Part shown: piece after piece, positions 7,886 to 18,487 of the stretch
Position numbering within the stretch: the first letter of the stretch is position 1
Layout of the letters: each line of letters opens with the position of its first letter
Source: Streptomyces sp. CA-278952
GTDB taxonomy: Bacteria; Actinomycetota; Actinomycetes; Streptomycetales; Streptomycetaceae
DNA length: 64,000 bases
Assembly: GCF_028747205.1 (NCBI RefSeq)
Contig: NZ_CP112880.1
Location: forward strand, 5,766,001 to 5,830,000
Direction of reading: 5' to 3'
Made by a program: the position numbers and the translations under genes
Notes under the pieces: generated by a model
Database searches by the model: none
Seen by the model: the letters and a program-made list of their open reading frames with translations, nothing else
What the model was told of the DNA's origin: nothing

Positions 7886-7898
7886 TTGCAACGTTGAA
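7886..7898. promoter_or_regulatory. Candidate LacI-type operator
   Basis: TTGCAACGTTGAA contains the palindrome CAACGTTG with a central CG, in the space between the LacI gene and the divergent dioxygenase gene, 47 bp upstream of the latter's start. Confidence 0.55.
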
Positions 7899-7945
7899 TT
7901 CATCGCTGCAACATGGCTCGCACAGTCTGCTGCAAGGAGGCACGC

Positions 7946-8797
7946 ATGAGCCCGCACCCGCACCCCGGAATCTCCCCGGCCGATCTCGACGTGAACGTGA
8001 GCACCGAGGTGGAGGCCCTGTACTCGCTCGGCATCACGGCCCGCAGGGGCGCGTTCACCGCGGAGTGGGCCGACCGCCTGCGCGAGGACATCGAGGCCGC
8101 CTTCCAGGAAGCGCTGGCACGGCCCGGCGGCGCCGTCGGACGCGGCCCGCACCGCTACTACGTGGAGATCCACCCCGAGCAGCTGCGCGGCTTCGTCGAG
8201 CTCGTCGACCATCCCTGGGTGCGTTCGGTCTGCGAGGCGGTGCTCGGCGCCGACTACCGCATCGTGGAGCTCGGCTTCGACGTACCGCTCGCAGGCGCCG
8301 TCAACCAGCCCTGGCACCGGGACTTCCCCCTCCCCGAGGAGACCCGTACGGAGCGGCGGCTCACCTCCCTGGCCTTCAACGTCACCGCCGTCGACACGGA
8401 GGAGGACATGGGGCCCTTCGAGATCGCGCCGGGCACCCAGTGGGACGACAGCCCCGAGTTTGGACACGGCATGTTCCCGCCCCGGTCCCACTACCCGCGC
8501 TACGAAGAACGCGCCGTGCGCAAGTTCCCGCAGCGCGGCGACATCTCGGCGCGCAGCGCCCTCACCATCCACCGCGGAACGAGGAACGACTCCGCGAAGT
8601 CCCGGCCCGTCCTGGTCCTGGGAGTGGACGGTCCCGAGGCCGCCAACGGCGATCGGCATGACACCGCCGTGACCCGCGCCTTCTGGGAGGCGCTGCCCGA
8701 ACGTGTCCGGCGCCATCTGCACTGCCCGGTCGTCGACGAGCTGCTGCCCATCACCCAGAAGCACACCATCGAGGGTCTGGTCATGGGTGATGCCTGA
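7946..8797 (+). CDS. Phytanoyl-CoA dioxygenase (PhyH)-family oxygenase
   Basis: The protein has 283 residues. Fe(II)/2-oxoglutarate oxygenases of this family use a His-x-Asp...His triad. Here H124-x-D126 is in QPWHRDFPLPEE and the distal His is H209 in SALTIHRGTRNDS; the Arg that holds 2-oxoglutarate is probably in the same segment. The ATG at 7946 follows AAGGAGG. The substrate is not evident. The gene overlaps the start of a sugar-porter remnant by 8 bp, so the two once formed an operon under the divergent LacI regulator. Confidence 0.88.
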   Translation: MSPHPHPGISPADLDVNVSTEVEALYSLGITARRGAFTAEWADRLREDIEAAFQEALARPGGAVGRGPHRYYVEIHPEQLRGFVELVDHPWVRSVCEAVLGADYRIVELGFDVPLAGAVNQPWHRDFPLPEETRTERRLTSLAFNVTAVDTEEDMGPFEIAPGTQWDDSPEFGHGMFPPRSHYPRYEERAVRKFPQRGDISARSALTIHRGTRNDSAKSRPVLVLGVDGPEAANGDRHDTAVTRAFWEALPERVRRHLHCPVVDELLPITQKHTIEGLVMGDA

Positions 8798-9310
8798 GCT
8801 GAAAGCGCGGCGGGAACGCCCCCGTGCGCCTGTCGACGAAGCCTCGCCCACCGCGCGCGTTCCTGCCGCGGTCTACGCGGTCCCGGCCGTCTCCGCCCTG
8901 GGCGGACTGCTGTTCGGCTACGACACAGGCATCATCTCCGGCGCACTGCTGCACCTGCGGGAGGATCTGGGCGGCCTGACCTCTCGCGAGCAGGAGATCG
9001 TCGTCAGCGTCATCCTGCTCGGAGCCATGGCCGGGGCACTCGTATCGGGCCGGCTGGCCGTGCGGCACGGGCGGCGCAAGGTCGTCATCGCGGTCGCCGT
9101 GGTCTTCGCCCTGGGGGCGGCGGCGGCCGCCGCTGCGGCGCCCAGCGGTGGACAGTGATCATCGCTCTGTTCGGCTACATCCTCTGCAATGGCATCGGCA
9201 TGCAGGCCGTGGTCTGGCTCATCGGGCCGGAGGTGCTGCCGCTCGCGATACGGGGCCCGGCCACCAGTCTGGCCGCGGTCACCCTGTGGGAGGGCGCCGG
9301 TCTGCCGTGA
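8790..9310 (+). pseudogene. MFS sugar porter with internal deletion
   Basis: From ATG 8790 the frame gives helices 1-3 of a sugar/H+ symporter: SALGGLLFGYDTGIISGALL, REQEIVVSVILLGAMAGALV and SGRLAVRHGRRKVVIAVAVV (with the RxGRR loop). It stops at 9156-9158. From 9155, in another frame, comes IIALFGYILCNGIGMQAVVW followed by LIGPEVLPLAIRGPATSLAA, the helix 10-11 region, ending at 9310. About 300 residues in the middle of a normal 470-residue porter are missing and the ends are joined out of frame. Confidence 0.85.
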
Positions 9311-9324
9311 GCGGTCCACTCTCC

Positions 9325-10206
9325 TCAGTCGGGCCCAGCGTGGGCGTTCTCGTCGGTGTCGGCGCCCATCGGCTCGTCACGGTGGTGGTCCCGCGCCTCG
9401 TTCCCCTCGGCCTCGAAGGTGCGCAGCAGATCGGCCGCGACGCTCACGGCGATGGTCGCGGGGTCCTTGCCGGTGATGTCGGCCAGCCCGATCGGGGTCT
9501 TGATCCGGTCGATGGAAGCCTCGTCGTGACCTCCCTCCGCGAGGAGGCGTCTGCGGAACCGCGCCCACTTGGCCGCCGACCCGATCAGCCCGATCGAGCC
9601 GAGCCGGGGTGTCCGCAGGGCGGCGTCGCACAGAGCGGCGTCCTCGGCGTGATCATGGGTCATGATCAGGACGTGCGTGCCGCGCGGCAATTCCTCGAGG
9701 ACCTCTTCGGGCAGTAGCGGAGCGTGGTGGACCCGCACCCCCGCCACCGCGTCCGCGAGGACGGCGAGCCGCTCCTCGGCGAGGATGTCCGAACGGCTGT
9801 CGATCAGATGGAGGTCGAGGTCCTGCCGTGCCAGGACGCGCGCCAGTTCCATCCCGACGTGTCCGACGCCGAAGATCGCCACCGCCCGTACCACCGGGAG
9901 CGGTTCGAGCAGCACCGAGACCGTGCCGCCGCAGCACTGGACGCCGTGCCGGTTGGTCACCTTGTCGTTCAGGGCGAAGTCCAGCAGCTCCGGTTCGGCC
10001 GCGGACGCGGCGATCATCTCCCGGGCCCGGTCGATCGTGACCGCCTCGACGTTGCCGCCACCGATCGAGCCCCAGGTCTCGCTCCGCCCCACGACGAGTT
10101 TGGCTCCGGCGTTCCTAGGGGTGTGGCCGCGCACGGTCGCGACGGTCACCAGCACGCCGGCCTCCCGGCGTGCTCGCAACCGGGCGACCGCGGCGAACCA
10201 GGTCAT
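9325..10206 (-). CDS. xdhC: XdhC-family molybdenum cofactor insertion/sulfuration chaperone
   Basis: The protein has 293 residues. The XdhC_CoxI domain is at the start (RREAGVLVTVATVRGHTPRN, then AKLVVGRSETWGSIGGGNVE) and the Rossmann-like XdhC_C domain follows (VAIFGVGHVGMELARVLARQ). The motif VQCCGGTVSVLLEPL carries the paired Cys usual in the family. It ends with an acidic, His-rich tail of about 20 residues. XdhC binds sulfurated molybdopterin and loads it into xanthine dehydrogenase. The ATG at 10206 starts one base after the xdhB stop; a GTG at 10215 is an alternative. It is the last gene of xdhABC. Confidence 0.92.
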   Translation of the reverse strand: MTWFAAVARLRARREAGVLVTVATVRGHTPRNAGAKLVVGRSETWGSIGGGNVEAVTIDRAREMIAASAAEPELLDFALNDKVTNRHGVQCCGGTVSVLLEPLPVVRAVAIFGVGHVGMELARVLARQDLDLHLIDSRSDILAEERLAVLADAVAGVRVHHAPLLPEEVLEELPRGTHVLIMTHDHAEDAALCDAALRTPRLGSIGLIGSAAKWARFRRRLLAEGGHDEASIDRIKTPIGLADITGKDPATIAVSVAADLLRTFEAEGNEARDHHRDEPMGADTDENAHAGPD

Positions 10207-10207
10207 G

Positions 10208-12621
<2,414 letters not shown>

Positions 12622-12625
<4 letters not shown>

Positions 12626-14085
12626 GAGGAAACCGCCTCGGTGGTCTGCGCGTACAGCTTCAGCAGGCTCTGGCCCAGCATCGCGGAGCGGTAGGCGGCG
12701 CTGGCGCGCTGGTCGCTCATCGGCGTGCCCTCCGCCCGCAGCACCCGCGCCGCGGCCTCGACGGTCTCCGCCGTCCACGGCCTGCCCTCCAGGGACTGCT
12801 CGGTGGTCAGGGCGCGGATCGGGGTGGCGGCGACTCCGCCCAGACCGATGCGGGCCTTGCGGACGATCCCGTCCTCGACGTCGAGCGCGAAGGCGACCGC
12901 CACGCTGGAGATGTCGTCGAAGCGCCGCTTGGCGATCTTGTGGAAGGCCGCGACCGGAGAAAGCGGCAGCGGGACGCGTACGGCGCGGATCAGCTCGCCG
13001 GGACGGCGCACGCTCTGCCGGTAGCCGGTGAAGTACTCCGCGAGGGGAACCTGTCGTTCTCCGTCGGCGTCGGCGAGCACCACCGACGCCTCCAGTGCGA
13101 GCAGCACCGGCGGGCTGTCCCCGATGGGGGAGCCGGTCCCCAGATTGCCGCCCAGCGTCGCGCCGTTGCGGATGAGCCGCGACGCGAACTGGGGGAACAG
13201 CTGCGCCAGCAGCGGGACTTGGCCGTCGAGGCGGCGTTCGATCTCGGTGAGCGTCAGCGCCGCACCGATCTCGATGGCGTCGGGCCCGACGCGCAGCTCC
13301 CGCAGTTCGGGCAGCCGGTCGACGGCGATCACGCAACCAGCCCTGCGGGCGCGGATGTTCACCTCGACGCCCCAGTCGGTGGAGCCGGCGACCACCACCG
13401 CGTCCGGCCGCTCGCGCAGTAGCCGCAGGGTCTCGCCCAGGGTGTCCCTCCGCAGGAACGCGCTGCCGTCCCGGACGTACTCGGTGGCGACGGGCGGGGG
13501 CGGCGACTGCGCACGACGCTGTGCCAGGGGGTCCTCGTCGGTGGGCGCGCCGACGGCGAACGCGGCATCGCGGATCGGACGGTATCCGGTGCAGCGGCAC
13601 AGGTTTCCGCTCAGCGCGTGCAGATCGAAGCCGTTCGGACCGTGCTCGGGGTCGGTTCCCTCGGCCGGGTCCACGTGGGCGCAGCGGTCGGGCCGGTAGT
13701 ACTCGGCGGCCATGCTGCACACGAACCCCGGTGTGCAGTAGCCGCATTGGGAGCCGCCACGGACCGCCATCTCCTCCTGCACCGGGTGCAGCGTGCCCGG
13801 CGGGCCGGCCGCGCCGACGGTGGCGAGCCCCTCGGAGGTGACCACTTCCTGTCCGTCGAGTGCCGCGGCCGGGAGCAGGCAGGCGTTGACCGCCACCCAG
13901 TCGGTGGGCTCGTTCGTTCCGGGACGGGCGACCAGGATCGCGCAGGCGCCGCACTCGCCCTCGGCGCAGCCCTCCTTGGTGCCGGTGAGGCCACGTTCGC
14001 GCAGAAAGTCCAGCACCGTGGTGTGGGGCGCGGCCGGTGAGATCGGTGCTTCGGTCCCGTTGACCGTGATGCGTGGCGCCGTCAT
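12622..14085 (-). CDS. xdhA: Xanthine dehydrogenase, FeS/FAD subunit
   Basis: The protein has 487 residues, the bacterial XdhA type with two parts fused. Residues 1 to about 170 are the two [2Fe-2S] domains: EGCAEGECGACAILV for the plant-type cluster, then SQCGYCTPGFV and NLCRCTGYRP for the second. Residues from about 200 are the FAD domain: DAVVVAGSTDWGVEVNIR and RNGATLGGNLGTGSPIGD. Electrons flow from the Mo centre through FeS to FAD and NAD+. The ATG at 14085 follows GAAGG. The gene has a leader of about 395 bases that contains a small ORF (14300-14377). Confidence 0.95.
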
Positions 14086-14299
14086 GACAGGCCTTCGTTC
14101 CGTTGCGCGGCGGGTCGGTTCATCAACTTCGTCAATGTCGGACAGCTCTCTTGGATCAGTCGCGCCACGGGAGAGGAGCGGGCGCGAAACGGCGCATTAC
14201 AGCGAGGCGCCGCGAAAGAAGTGACGGAGAAGAGGGGAAAGCGGCGAGGCGGGACAGCCGCAAGGTGCCACGGAAGGGCACAGGGGAAGGGGGGCGCGC

Positions 14300-14377
14300 T
14301 CAGCAGCCGTGCGCGATGCGCCCCGGAACCCAGGCGGTGCACTCGGCGAGGCGACCGAGGTCGGAGTAGGTGAACAT
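14300..14377 (-). CDS. 25-residue leader peptide candidate upstream of xdhA
   Basis: ATG 14377 is preceded by AAAGGAGG (14388-14395) at 10 bases, one of the best ribosome sites in the window. It opens a 25-codon frame that starts MFTYSDLGRLAE, has an internal Cys and ends in Cys before TGA. It lies in the xdhA leader, downstream of a good promoter (14486-14514). It may be a translated leader controlling xdhA expression or a small functional peptide. There are no other members to compare, so neither role is shown. Confidence 0.5.
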   Translation of the reverse strand: MFTYSDLGRLAECTAWVPGRIAHGC

Positions 14378-14397
14378 CAGCTGGTCGCCTCCTTTCG

Positions 14398-14474
14398 AGA
14401 ACCGAGGGCCGAGGGCCGGGGGCCGAGAACCGTGGGCCGTGGGCCGTGGGCTGAGAGCCGTGGGCCGTGGGTCG
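14398..14474 (-). repeat. GGGCCGWG-type short tandem repeats in the xdh leader
   Basis: Imperfect repeats of a 7-base GGGCCGT/GGGCCGA unit fill the start of the xdh transcript just after the promoter. They can pair with one another in several ways, so the leader RNA is probably highly structured. Confidence 0.6.
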
Positions 14475-14485
14475 GCGTTCACGGC

Positions 14486-14514
14486 AAAGTAGTTGCTGCC
14501 GTCAGGGAGGTCAA
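14486..14514 (-). promoter_or_regulatory. Promoter for leader peptide and xdhABC
   Basis: On the minus strand, -35 TTGACC (14514-14509), a 17-bp spacer and -10 TACTTT (14491-14486) fit a vegetative sigma factor (HrdB-type) promoter. Transcription would start near 14479, giving a leader of about 395 bases before xdhA. Confidence 0.6.
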
Positions 14515-14706
14515 GAGGCCCGCCCCGGCGCAGCACCTCGCGTGAGCGCCCCCAGGATCGAGCATCAGGCGTCTCTGACCCTGAACTCTGGATCCCGGTC
14601 ACGTGGTGTTCCTCGTCCTCATCACCGTGCCCGGCGGAATGACCTCGCCCGGCGGAATGCCCGTGCCCGGTGGACCCGCTCGTCCGGCCGGCCGTCGTCG
14701 CGGCTC

Positions 14707-14771
14707 TTGACGATGGTCGCGAAGGCTCCCCATACTGACGGCCAAATCGATTTGGCCAAATCGATTTGGCC
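14707..14771 (+). promoter_or_regulatory. Permease promoter with double LacI-type operator
   Basis: The -35 TTGACG (14707-14712), an 18-bp spacer and -10 CATACT (14731-14736) are followed at 14740-14771 by two overlapping copies of the palindrome CCAAATCGATTTGG sharing one GGCC. The core AANCGNTT is the classic LacI-family operator core. The operator covers the expected start point, so binding would block transcription of the permease-deaminase-TauE arm. The regulator is most likely the LacI protein at 18471-19514. Confidence 0.78.
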
Positions 14772-14835
14772 CTCCGTTCGGGGCTGGATCGCGGCTGATG
14801 TCCGAGCGTTCTTCGCGCCCGAATGGAGCTCCAAC

Positions 14836-16305
14836 GTGTCCAGTCATCGCCAGCCCGCACCCGGAGCGGAACAACAACCACCGACGCCGGAGCCGGTCAC
14901 GCACGACGCCCCGCATCCCCCCGACGCCCCGCATCCCGCCGACGCCCCTCACTCGGCAGACGGGTCGCGCCCCGCCGTGCACCCCGTCGACGAGTCGCGC
15001 CCCCTGGGGCGGATCATCCTCTTCGGGATTCAGCACGTCCTCGTCATGGCCGCCACCCCCATCTCGGCCATCTTCCTGATGAGCGCCACCCTCCGCCTCG
15101 ACGCCGGCCTGACCATCAACCTGCTCTCCGCGGCGTTCGTGCTCTCCGGCGTCGGGTCGCTGATCCAGTCGCTGGGGCCGTGGAAGTTCGGCCCCCGGCT
15201 GCCGTTCGTGATGCTGCCCGGCGGCGCGCCCCTCATCCTGTTCATCGCCATCGCCGAGCAGCACGGTCTGCGCACCGCCACCGGCGCGGTCATTCTCACC
15301 GCGGCCTTCTACTTCGTCGTCCTGCCGGTCTTCTCGCGGCTGCTCAGGTTCTTCCCGGCCCTGGTCATCGGCACCATGATCGTCATCGTCGGGGTCAACC
15401 TGGTGAAGGTCGGCGCGGTCCTCGTCACCGGCCGGCCCGGCGAGCCCGGATTCGCGAACACGACGAACCTCGCGCTCGGCATGGCGACGATCGGATTCAC
15501 CGTTGTCTTCTACCTGCTGTTCACCGGCATCCTGCGGCAACTCGCGGTCATGCTCGGACTGGTCGCCGGCACGGTGCTGGCCGGGTTCCTCGGCCGCATC
15601 GACCTCGGTGGCGCAGCCGATGGCGGGCTGGTCAGCGTGCCGGAGCTGATGCCGTTCGGCTCGCCCCAGTTCAGCCTGATCGCCGCGCTGCCGCTGATGC
15701 TCTACAGCCTGGCCTCCATGGCGGAGGCCACCGGCCAGACGGTGATCAACGCCGAGGCCGTCGGCAAGGAGATCGACACCCGCACCGACGTCCCCAAGAC
15801 CGTCCGCGGTGACGCGCTGACCTCGCTCTTCGGCGGGTTCTTCGGGCTGCCGCTGATGGTGACCAGCGGCGAGAACATCGGGATCGTCCGGGTCACCGGC
15901 GTCCGCAGCCGCTACGTGACCGCCGCCGCCGGTGTGGTCCTCATCGTCATCGGGTTCCTCGCGCCGGTGACCCGCGCGATCAGTGTCGTCCCGTCCGCCG
16001 TGGTCGGCGGCACGGCGATGGTCGTCTTCGCGGTGATCACCGTGCTCGGCGTGCAGATGCTCGGCCGCTCCGACCTCGACCAGCACACCTCCACGTTCAT
16101 CTGCGCCGTCGCCCTGGCGCTGGGTCTGCTGCCGATCCTCATCCCCGGCGTGTACGCCGGCTTCCCGCCGAACGTCCGCATCCTCCTCGAAAGCGGCGTC
16201 GCCGTCGGCGCGTTCGTCGCCGCCGTACTCAACATCCTGTTCCACCACGTCAGGCCGCGCGTTGCCGCCCGGCTGACCACCTCACGCACGGAAAGCGACC
16301 GATGA
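14836..16305 (+). CDS. NCS2-family nucleobase (xanthine/uracil) permease
   Basis: The protein has 489 residues. After a polar, Pro/His-rich N-terminal tail of about 50 residues come RIILFGIQHVLVMAATPISA and about 12-14 helices. The signature strand regions are FPALVIGTMIVIVGVNLVKV, SMAEATGQTVINAEAVGKEI (with the Glu of the substrate site) and GLPLMVTSGENIGIVRVTGV (second conserved Glu, normally NxxGxxxxT). It imports a purine or uracil with protons. The GTG at 14836 follows GGAG; the conserved family start is a little downstream. It is the first gene of an operon with the next two, ATGA-overlapped with the amidohydrolase. Confidence 0.93.
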   Translation: MSSHRQPAPGAEQQPPTPEPVTHDAPHPPDAPHPADAPHSADGSRPAVHPVDESRPLGRIILFGIQHVLVMAATPISAIFLMSATLRLDAGLTINLLSAAFVLSGVGSLIQSLGPWKFGPRLPFVMLPGGAPLILFIAIAEQHGLRTATGAVILTAAFYFVVLPVFSRLLRFFPALVIGTMIVIVGVNLVKVGAVLVTGRPGEPGFANTTNLALGMATIGFTVVFYLLFTGILRQLAVMLGLVAGTVLAGFLGRIDLGGAADGGLVSVPELMPFGSPQFSLIAALPLMLYSLASMAEATGQTVINAEAVGKEIDTRTDVPKTVRGDALTSLFGGFFGLPLMVTSGENIGIVRVTGVRSRYVTAAAGVVLIVIGFLAPVTRAISVVPSAVVGGTAMVVFAVITVLGVQMLGRSDLDQHTSTFICAVALALGLLPILIPGVYAGFPPNVRILLESGVAVGAFVAAVLNILFHHVRPRVAARLTTSRTESDR

Positions 16306-17780
16306 CCCAGCTCACCCGCGACCACCTCGACTCCGCCGGCCCGCTCCTCCTCGTACCCGATGCCGTGCTGCTGCCGGAAGGTCCCGTCGCCGGCCACGCG
16401 GTCGTCGTCGCCGACGGCTCCTTCCGTGCCGTCGGTCCCGCCGGGGAACTGGCGCGTACGCACCCGCACCTCGACGCCGTCACGCTCCCCGGCCATCTCC
16501 TGATGCCCGGCTTCGTCGACGCCCACCACCATCTGACCCAGAGCTTCGGCTCCGCGCTCGCCTTCGGTGAGCCGTCGGAGATCTTCCGCAGGGTCTGGGT
16601 CCCGCTGGAGGGGGCGCTGGACGAGGAATCGGCCTATGCCGCGGCCAAACTGGCGGCGTTGGAGGCCCTGCGCGGCGGCTTCACCACCGTCACCGACGCC
16701 GGTACGCGTGCCGATGTGGACGTCGACATCGTCGCGTCGGCCGCTCGTGACGCCGGAATCCGCTGCGTACTCGGCCTCGTGTGCAACGACGTCACCGGCG
16801 AGGCCGCGACCGCCGCCGAGGACGCCGCGACCACCGCCGCCGTCCTCGAAAACGCCGAGAAGCACCTCGCCCGGTACGACGGCGATCCGCTGATCCACGC
16901 CTCCCTCGCCGTCTCGATCCCCGAGGCGGCCACCTCGACGACCCTCCACCGCACCGCACGTCTCGCGGCGGAGGCCGGCGCGGTCGTGCAGATCCACGTC
17001 AACGAGCATCTGGCCGGTGTCGAACGCTCTCTCGTACGGCACGGGCTGCGCCCGCTCGAACACCTGCACAGGATCGGTGCGCTCGGCCCTCAACTGCTCG
17101 CCGCCCACGCCACCCTGCTCACCCCCCGCGAACTGACCCTGCTCGCCGACACCGGGACCGCCGTCAGCTACAACCCGGTGGCCAGCGCCTGGAAGGGCAA
17201 CGCCGTCGCCCCCGCAACCGCGATGGCCGAGCGCGGCATCCGCTTCGGACTCGGCACCGACGGCACCCGCGGCGACGGGTTCCGGCTCGCGGAAGCTGCC
17301 GAGTTCGCCCAGCGGATCGCCTACGGACTGGCCTCCGGGGACTCGTCGTGCGGCGCCGGCTGGACCTGGCTCGAACACGCCACCGCGGGGGGCGCCGACG
17401 CGGTCGGCCTCGGTGCCCGCACCGGTACGGTCGCCGAGGGACTGGCCGCCGACTTCCTCCTCGTCGACCTCACCACCCCCGAGCTCGCGCTCTCCCGGGA
17501 CGTGCCGTGGGAGCTGGTACGCCGAGGCAACCGCGACCAGATCACCGCCGTGTTCGTCGCCGGTGACCTACGCCTGTGGCGCGGCCTGCCCACCGGCTGG
17601 GACGGCCCCGCCTTCGTACGGCACGCGGCCCAACTGGCCCGCACCGCAGTCGAGAAGGCGCCCATCACGCGGGTTCACCCCACGTCCACGGCGGCACGGC
17701 AGCAGAGCACCGCAGCCACGGCGGCACGGCAGGGGAGCACCCCAGCCACGGCGGCACAGCAGGGGAGCACCGCACGGTGA
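16302..17780 (+). CDS. Amidohydrolase, purine/8-oxoguanine-deaminase-like
   Basis: The protein has 492 residues. The metal site of the ATZ/TRZ-chlorohydrolase-like amidohydrolases is seen as MPGFVDAHHHLTQSFGSAL, VQIHVNEHLAGV, LAAHATLLTPREL and FGLGTDGTRGDGF (the catalytic Asp). The order and spacing resemble guanine/8-oxoguanine/isoguanine deaminases. Between a purine permease and xanthine dehydrogenase, a job in turning an aminopurine into (8-oxo)xanthine is likely but inferred. The end of the protein is a non-family tail of about 35 residues built from a 10-residue repeat. Start ATG 16302 overlaps the permease stop. Confidence 0.88.
   Translation: MTQLTRDHLDSAGPLLLVPDAVLLPEGPVAGHAVVVADGSFRAVGPAGELARTHPHLDAVTLPGHLLMPGFVDAHHHLTQSFGSALAFGEPSEIFRRVWVPLEGALDEESAYAAAKLAALEALRGGFTTVTDAGTRADVDVDIVASAARDAGIRCVLGLVCNDVTGEAATAAEDAATTAAVLENAEKHLARYDGDPLIHASLAVSIPEAATSTTLHRTARLAAEAGAVVQIHVNEHLAGVERSLVRHGLRPLEHLHRIGALGPQLLAAHATLLTPRELTLLADTGTAVSYNPVASAWKGNAVAPATAMAERGIRFGLGTDGTRGDGFRLAEAAEFAQRIAYGLASGDSSCGAGWTWLEHATAGGADAVGLGARTGTVAEGLAADFLLVDLTTPELALSRDVPWELVRRGNRDQITAVFVAGDLRLWRGLPTGWDGPAFVRHAAQLARTAVEKAPITRVHPTSTAARQQSTAATAARQGSTPATAAQQGSTAR
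17686..17775 (+). repeat. Three 30-bp tandem repeats inside the amidohydrolase tail
   Basis: Three in-frame copies of a 30-bp unit beginning CCACGGCGGCACGGCAG are seen at 17686, 17716 and 17746. They encode 10-residue Thr/Ala/Gln/Gly/Ser-rich repeats. The copy number may vary between strains without breaking the frame. Confidence 0.85.
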
Positions 17781-18487
17781 GTACGGAAGCACTCGCGGTC
17801 CTCGCCGTCACGGTGGCCGTCGCCGCGTTCGTCCAGGGCAGCAGCGGTCTCGGCTTCGCCCTGATCGTCGCGCCCGTGGCCGGGATGCTCGACCCCGGCC
17901 TGCTCCCGGTGTTCGTCCTGGCGGCCATGATCCCGCTCAACCTGTACGTCGCCTGGCGCGAACGCGCCTCGATCGACCTGCGCGGCGCGGGCTGGATCAC
18001 CGGGGCCCGGCTGGCCGCCACGCCCGCCGGGCTCGCGCTGCTCTGGCTGATCCCGGACCGCAGCATCGGCCTGTTCGTCGGCATCGCCACCGTGCTGGCC
18101 GCGGTGGTCAGCCTGGCCGCCCCCGCCTTCACCCCCGGTCGGGTCGCCTACCTCGGGGCGGGCGTGGTGACCGGACTCACGGAGACCGCGACCGGCGTCG
18201 GCGGGCCACCGCTCGCGCTCGTCTACCAGCACCGGCCGCCCGCGGAACTGCGCTCGACCGTCGCCGCCTGCTTCCTCGTCGGGGAAGTGGCCTCGCTGGG
18301 CCTGCTGTTCGCGACCGGGGAGGGCGAGCCCGGGCATCTGGGTCTCGCGGCGGCGCTGCTGCCGGTGATCGCCGTGGGCGCGTGGCTGAGCCGGCTGGTG
18401 CACCACCGGCTGGACGCGCGCCGCATGAGGCTGTGCGTACTCGTCTTCGCCCTGGTCTCCGGTCTGGTCCTCATGCTCGGGCTGTGA
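17777..18487 (+). CDS. TauE/SafE-family membrane permease
   Basis: The protein has 236 residues with about 7-8 membrane helices. It opens VSTEALAVLAVTVAVAAFVQ followed by GSSGLGFALIVAPV (the first conserved helix) and has the internal repeat GAGVVTGLTETATGVGGPPL. Family members export or import anions such as sulfite, sulfoacetate or other organic acids. GTG 17777 overlaps the preceding stop, so it is in the purine operon. What an anion permease does here is unknown; export of uric acid or a breakdown product is possible but only inferred. Its last 17 bp overlap the convergent LacI gene. Confidence 0.85.
   Translation: MSTEALAVLAVTVAVAAFVQGSSGLGFALIVAPVAGMLDPGLLPVFVLAAMIPLNLYVAWRERASIDLRGAGWITGARLAATPAGLALLWLIPDRSIGLFVGIATVLAAVVSLAAPAFTPGRVAYLGAGVVTGLTETATGVGGPPLALVYQHRPPAELRSTVAACFLVGEVASLGLLFATGEGEPGHLGLAAALLPVIAVGAWLSRLVHHRLDARRMRLCVLVFALVSGLVLMLGL

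Noticed and set aside
14300..14881. Longer minus-strand reading frame across the xdh leader and permease promoter
   Set aside because: It runs through a promoter, the double operator and low-complexity repeats. Only the last 25 codons have a ribosome site.
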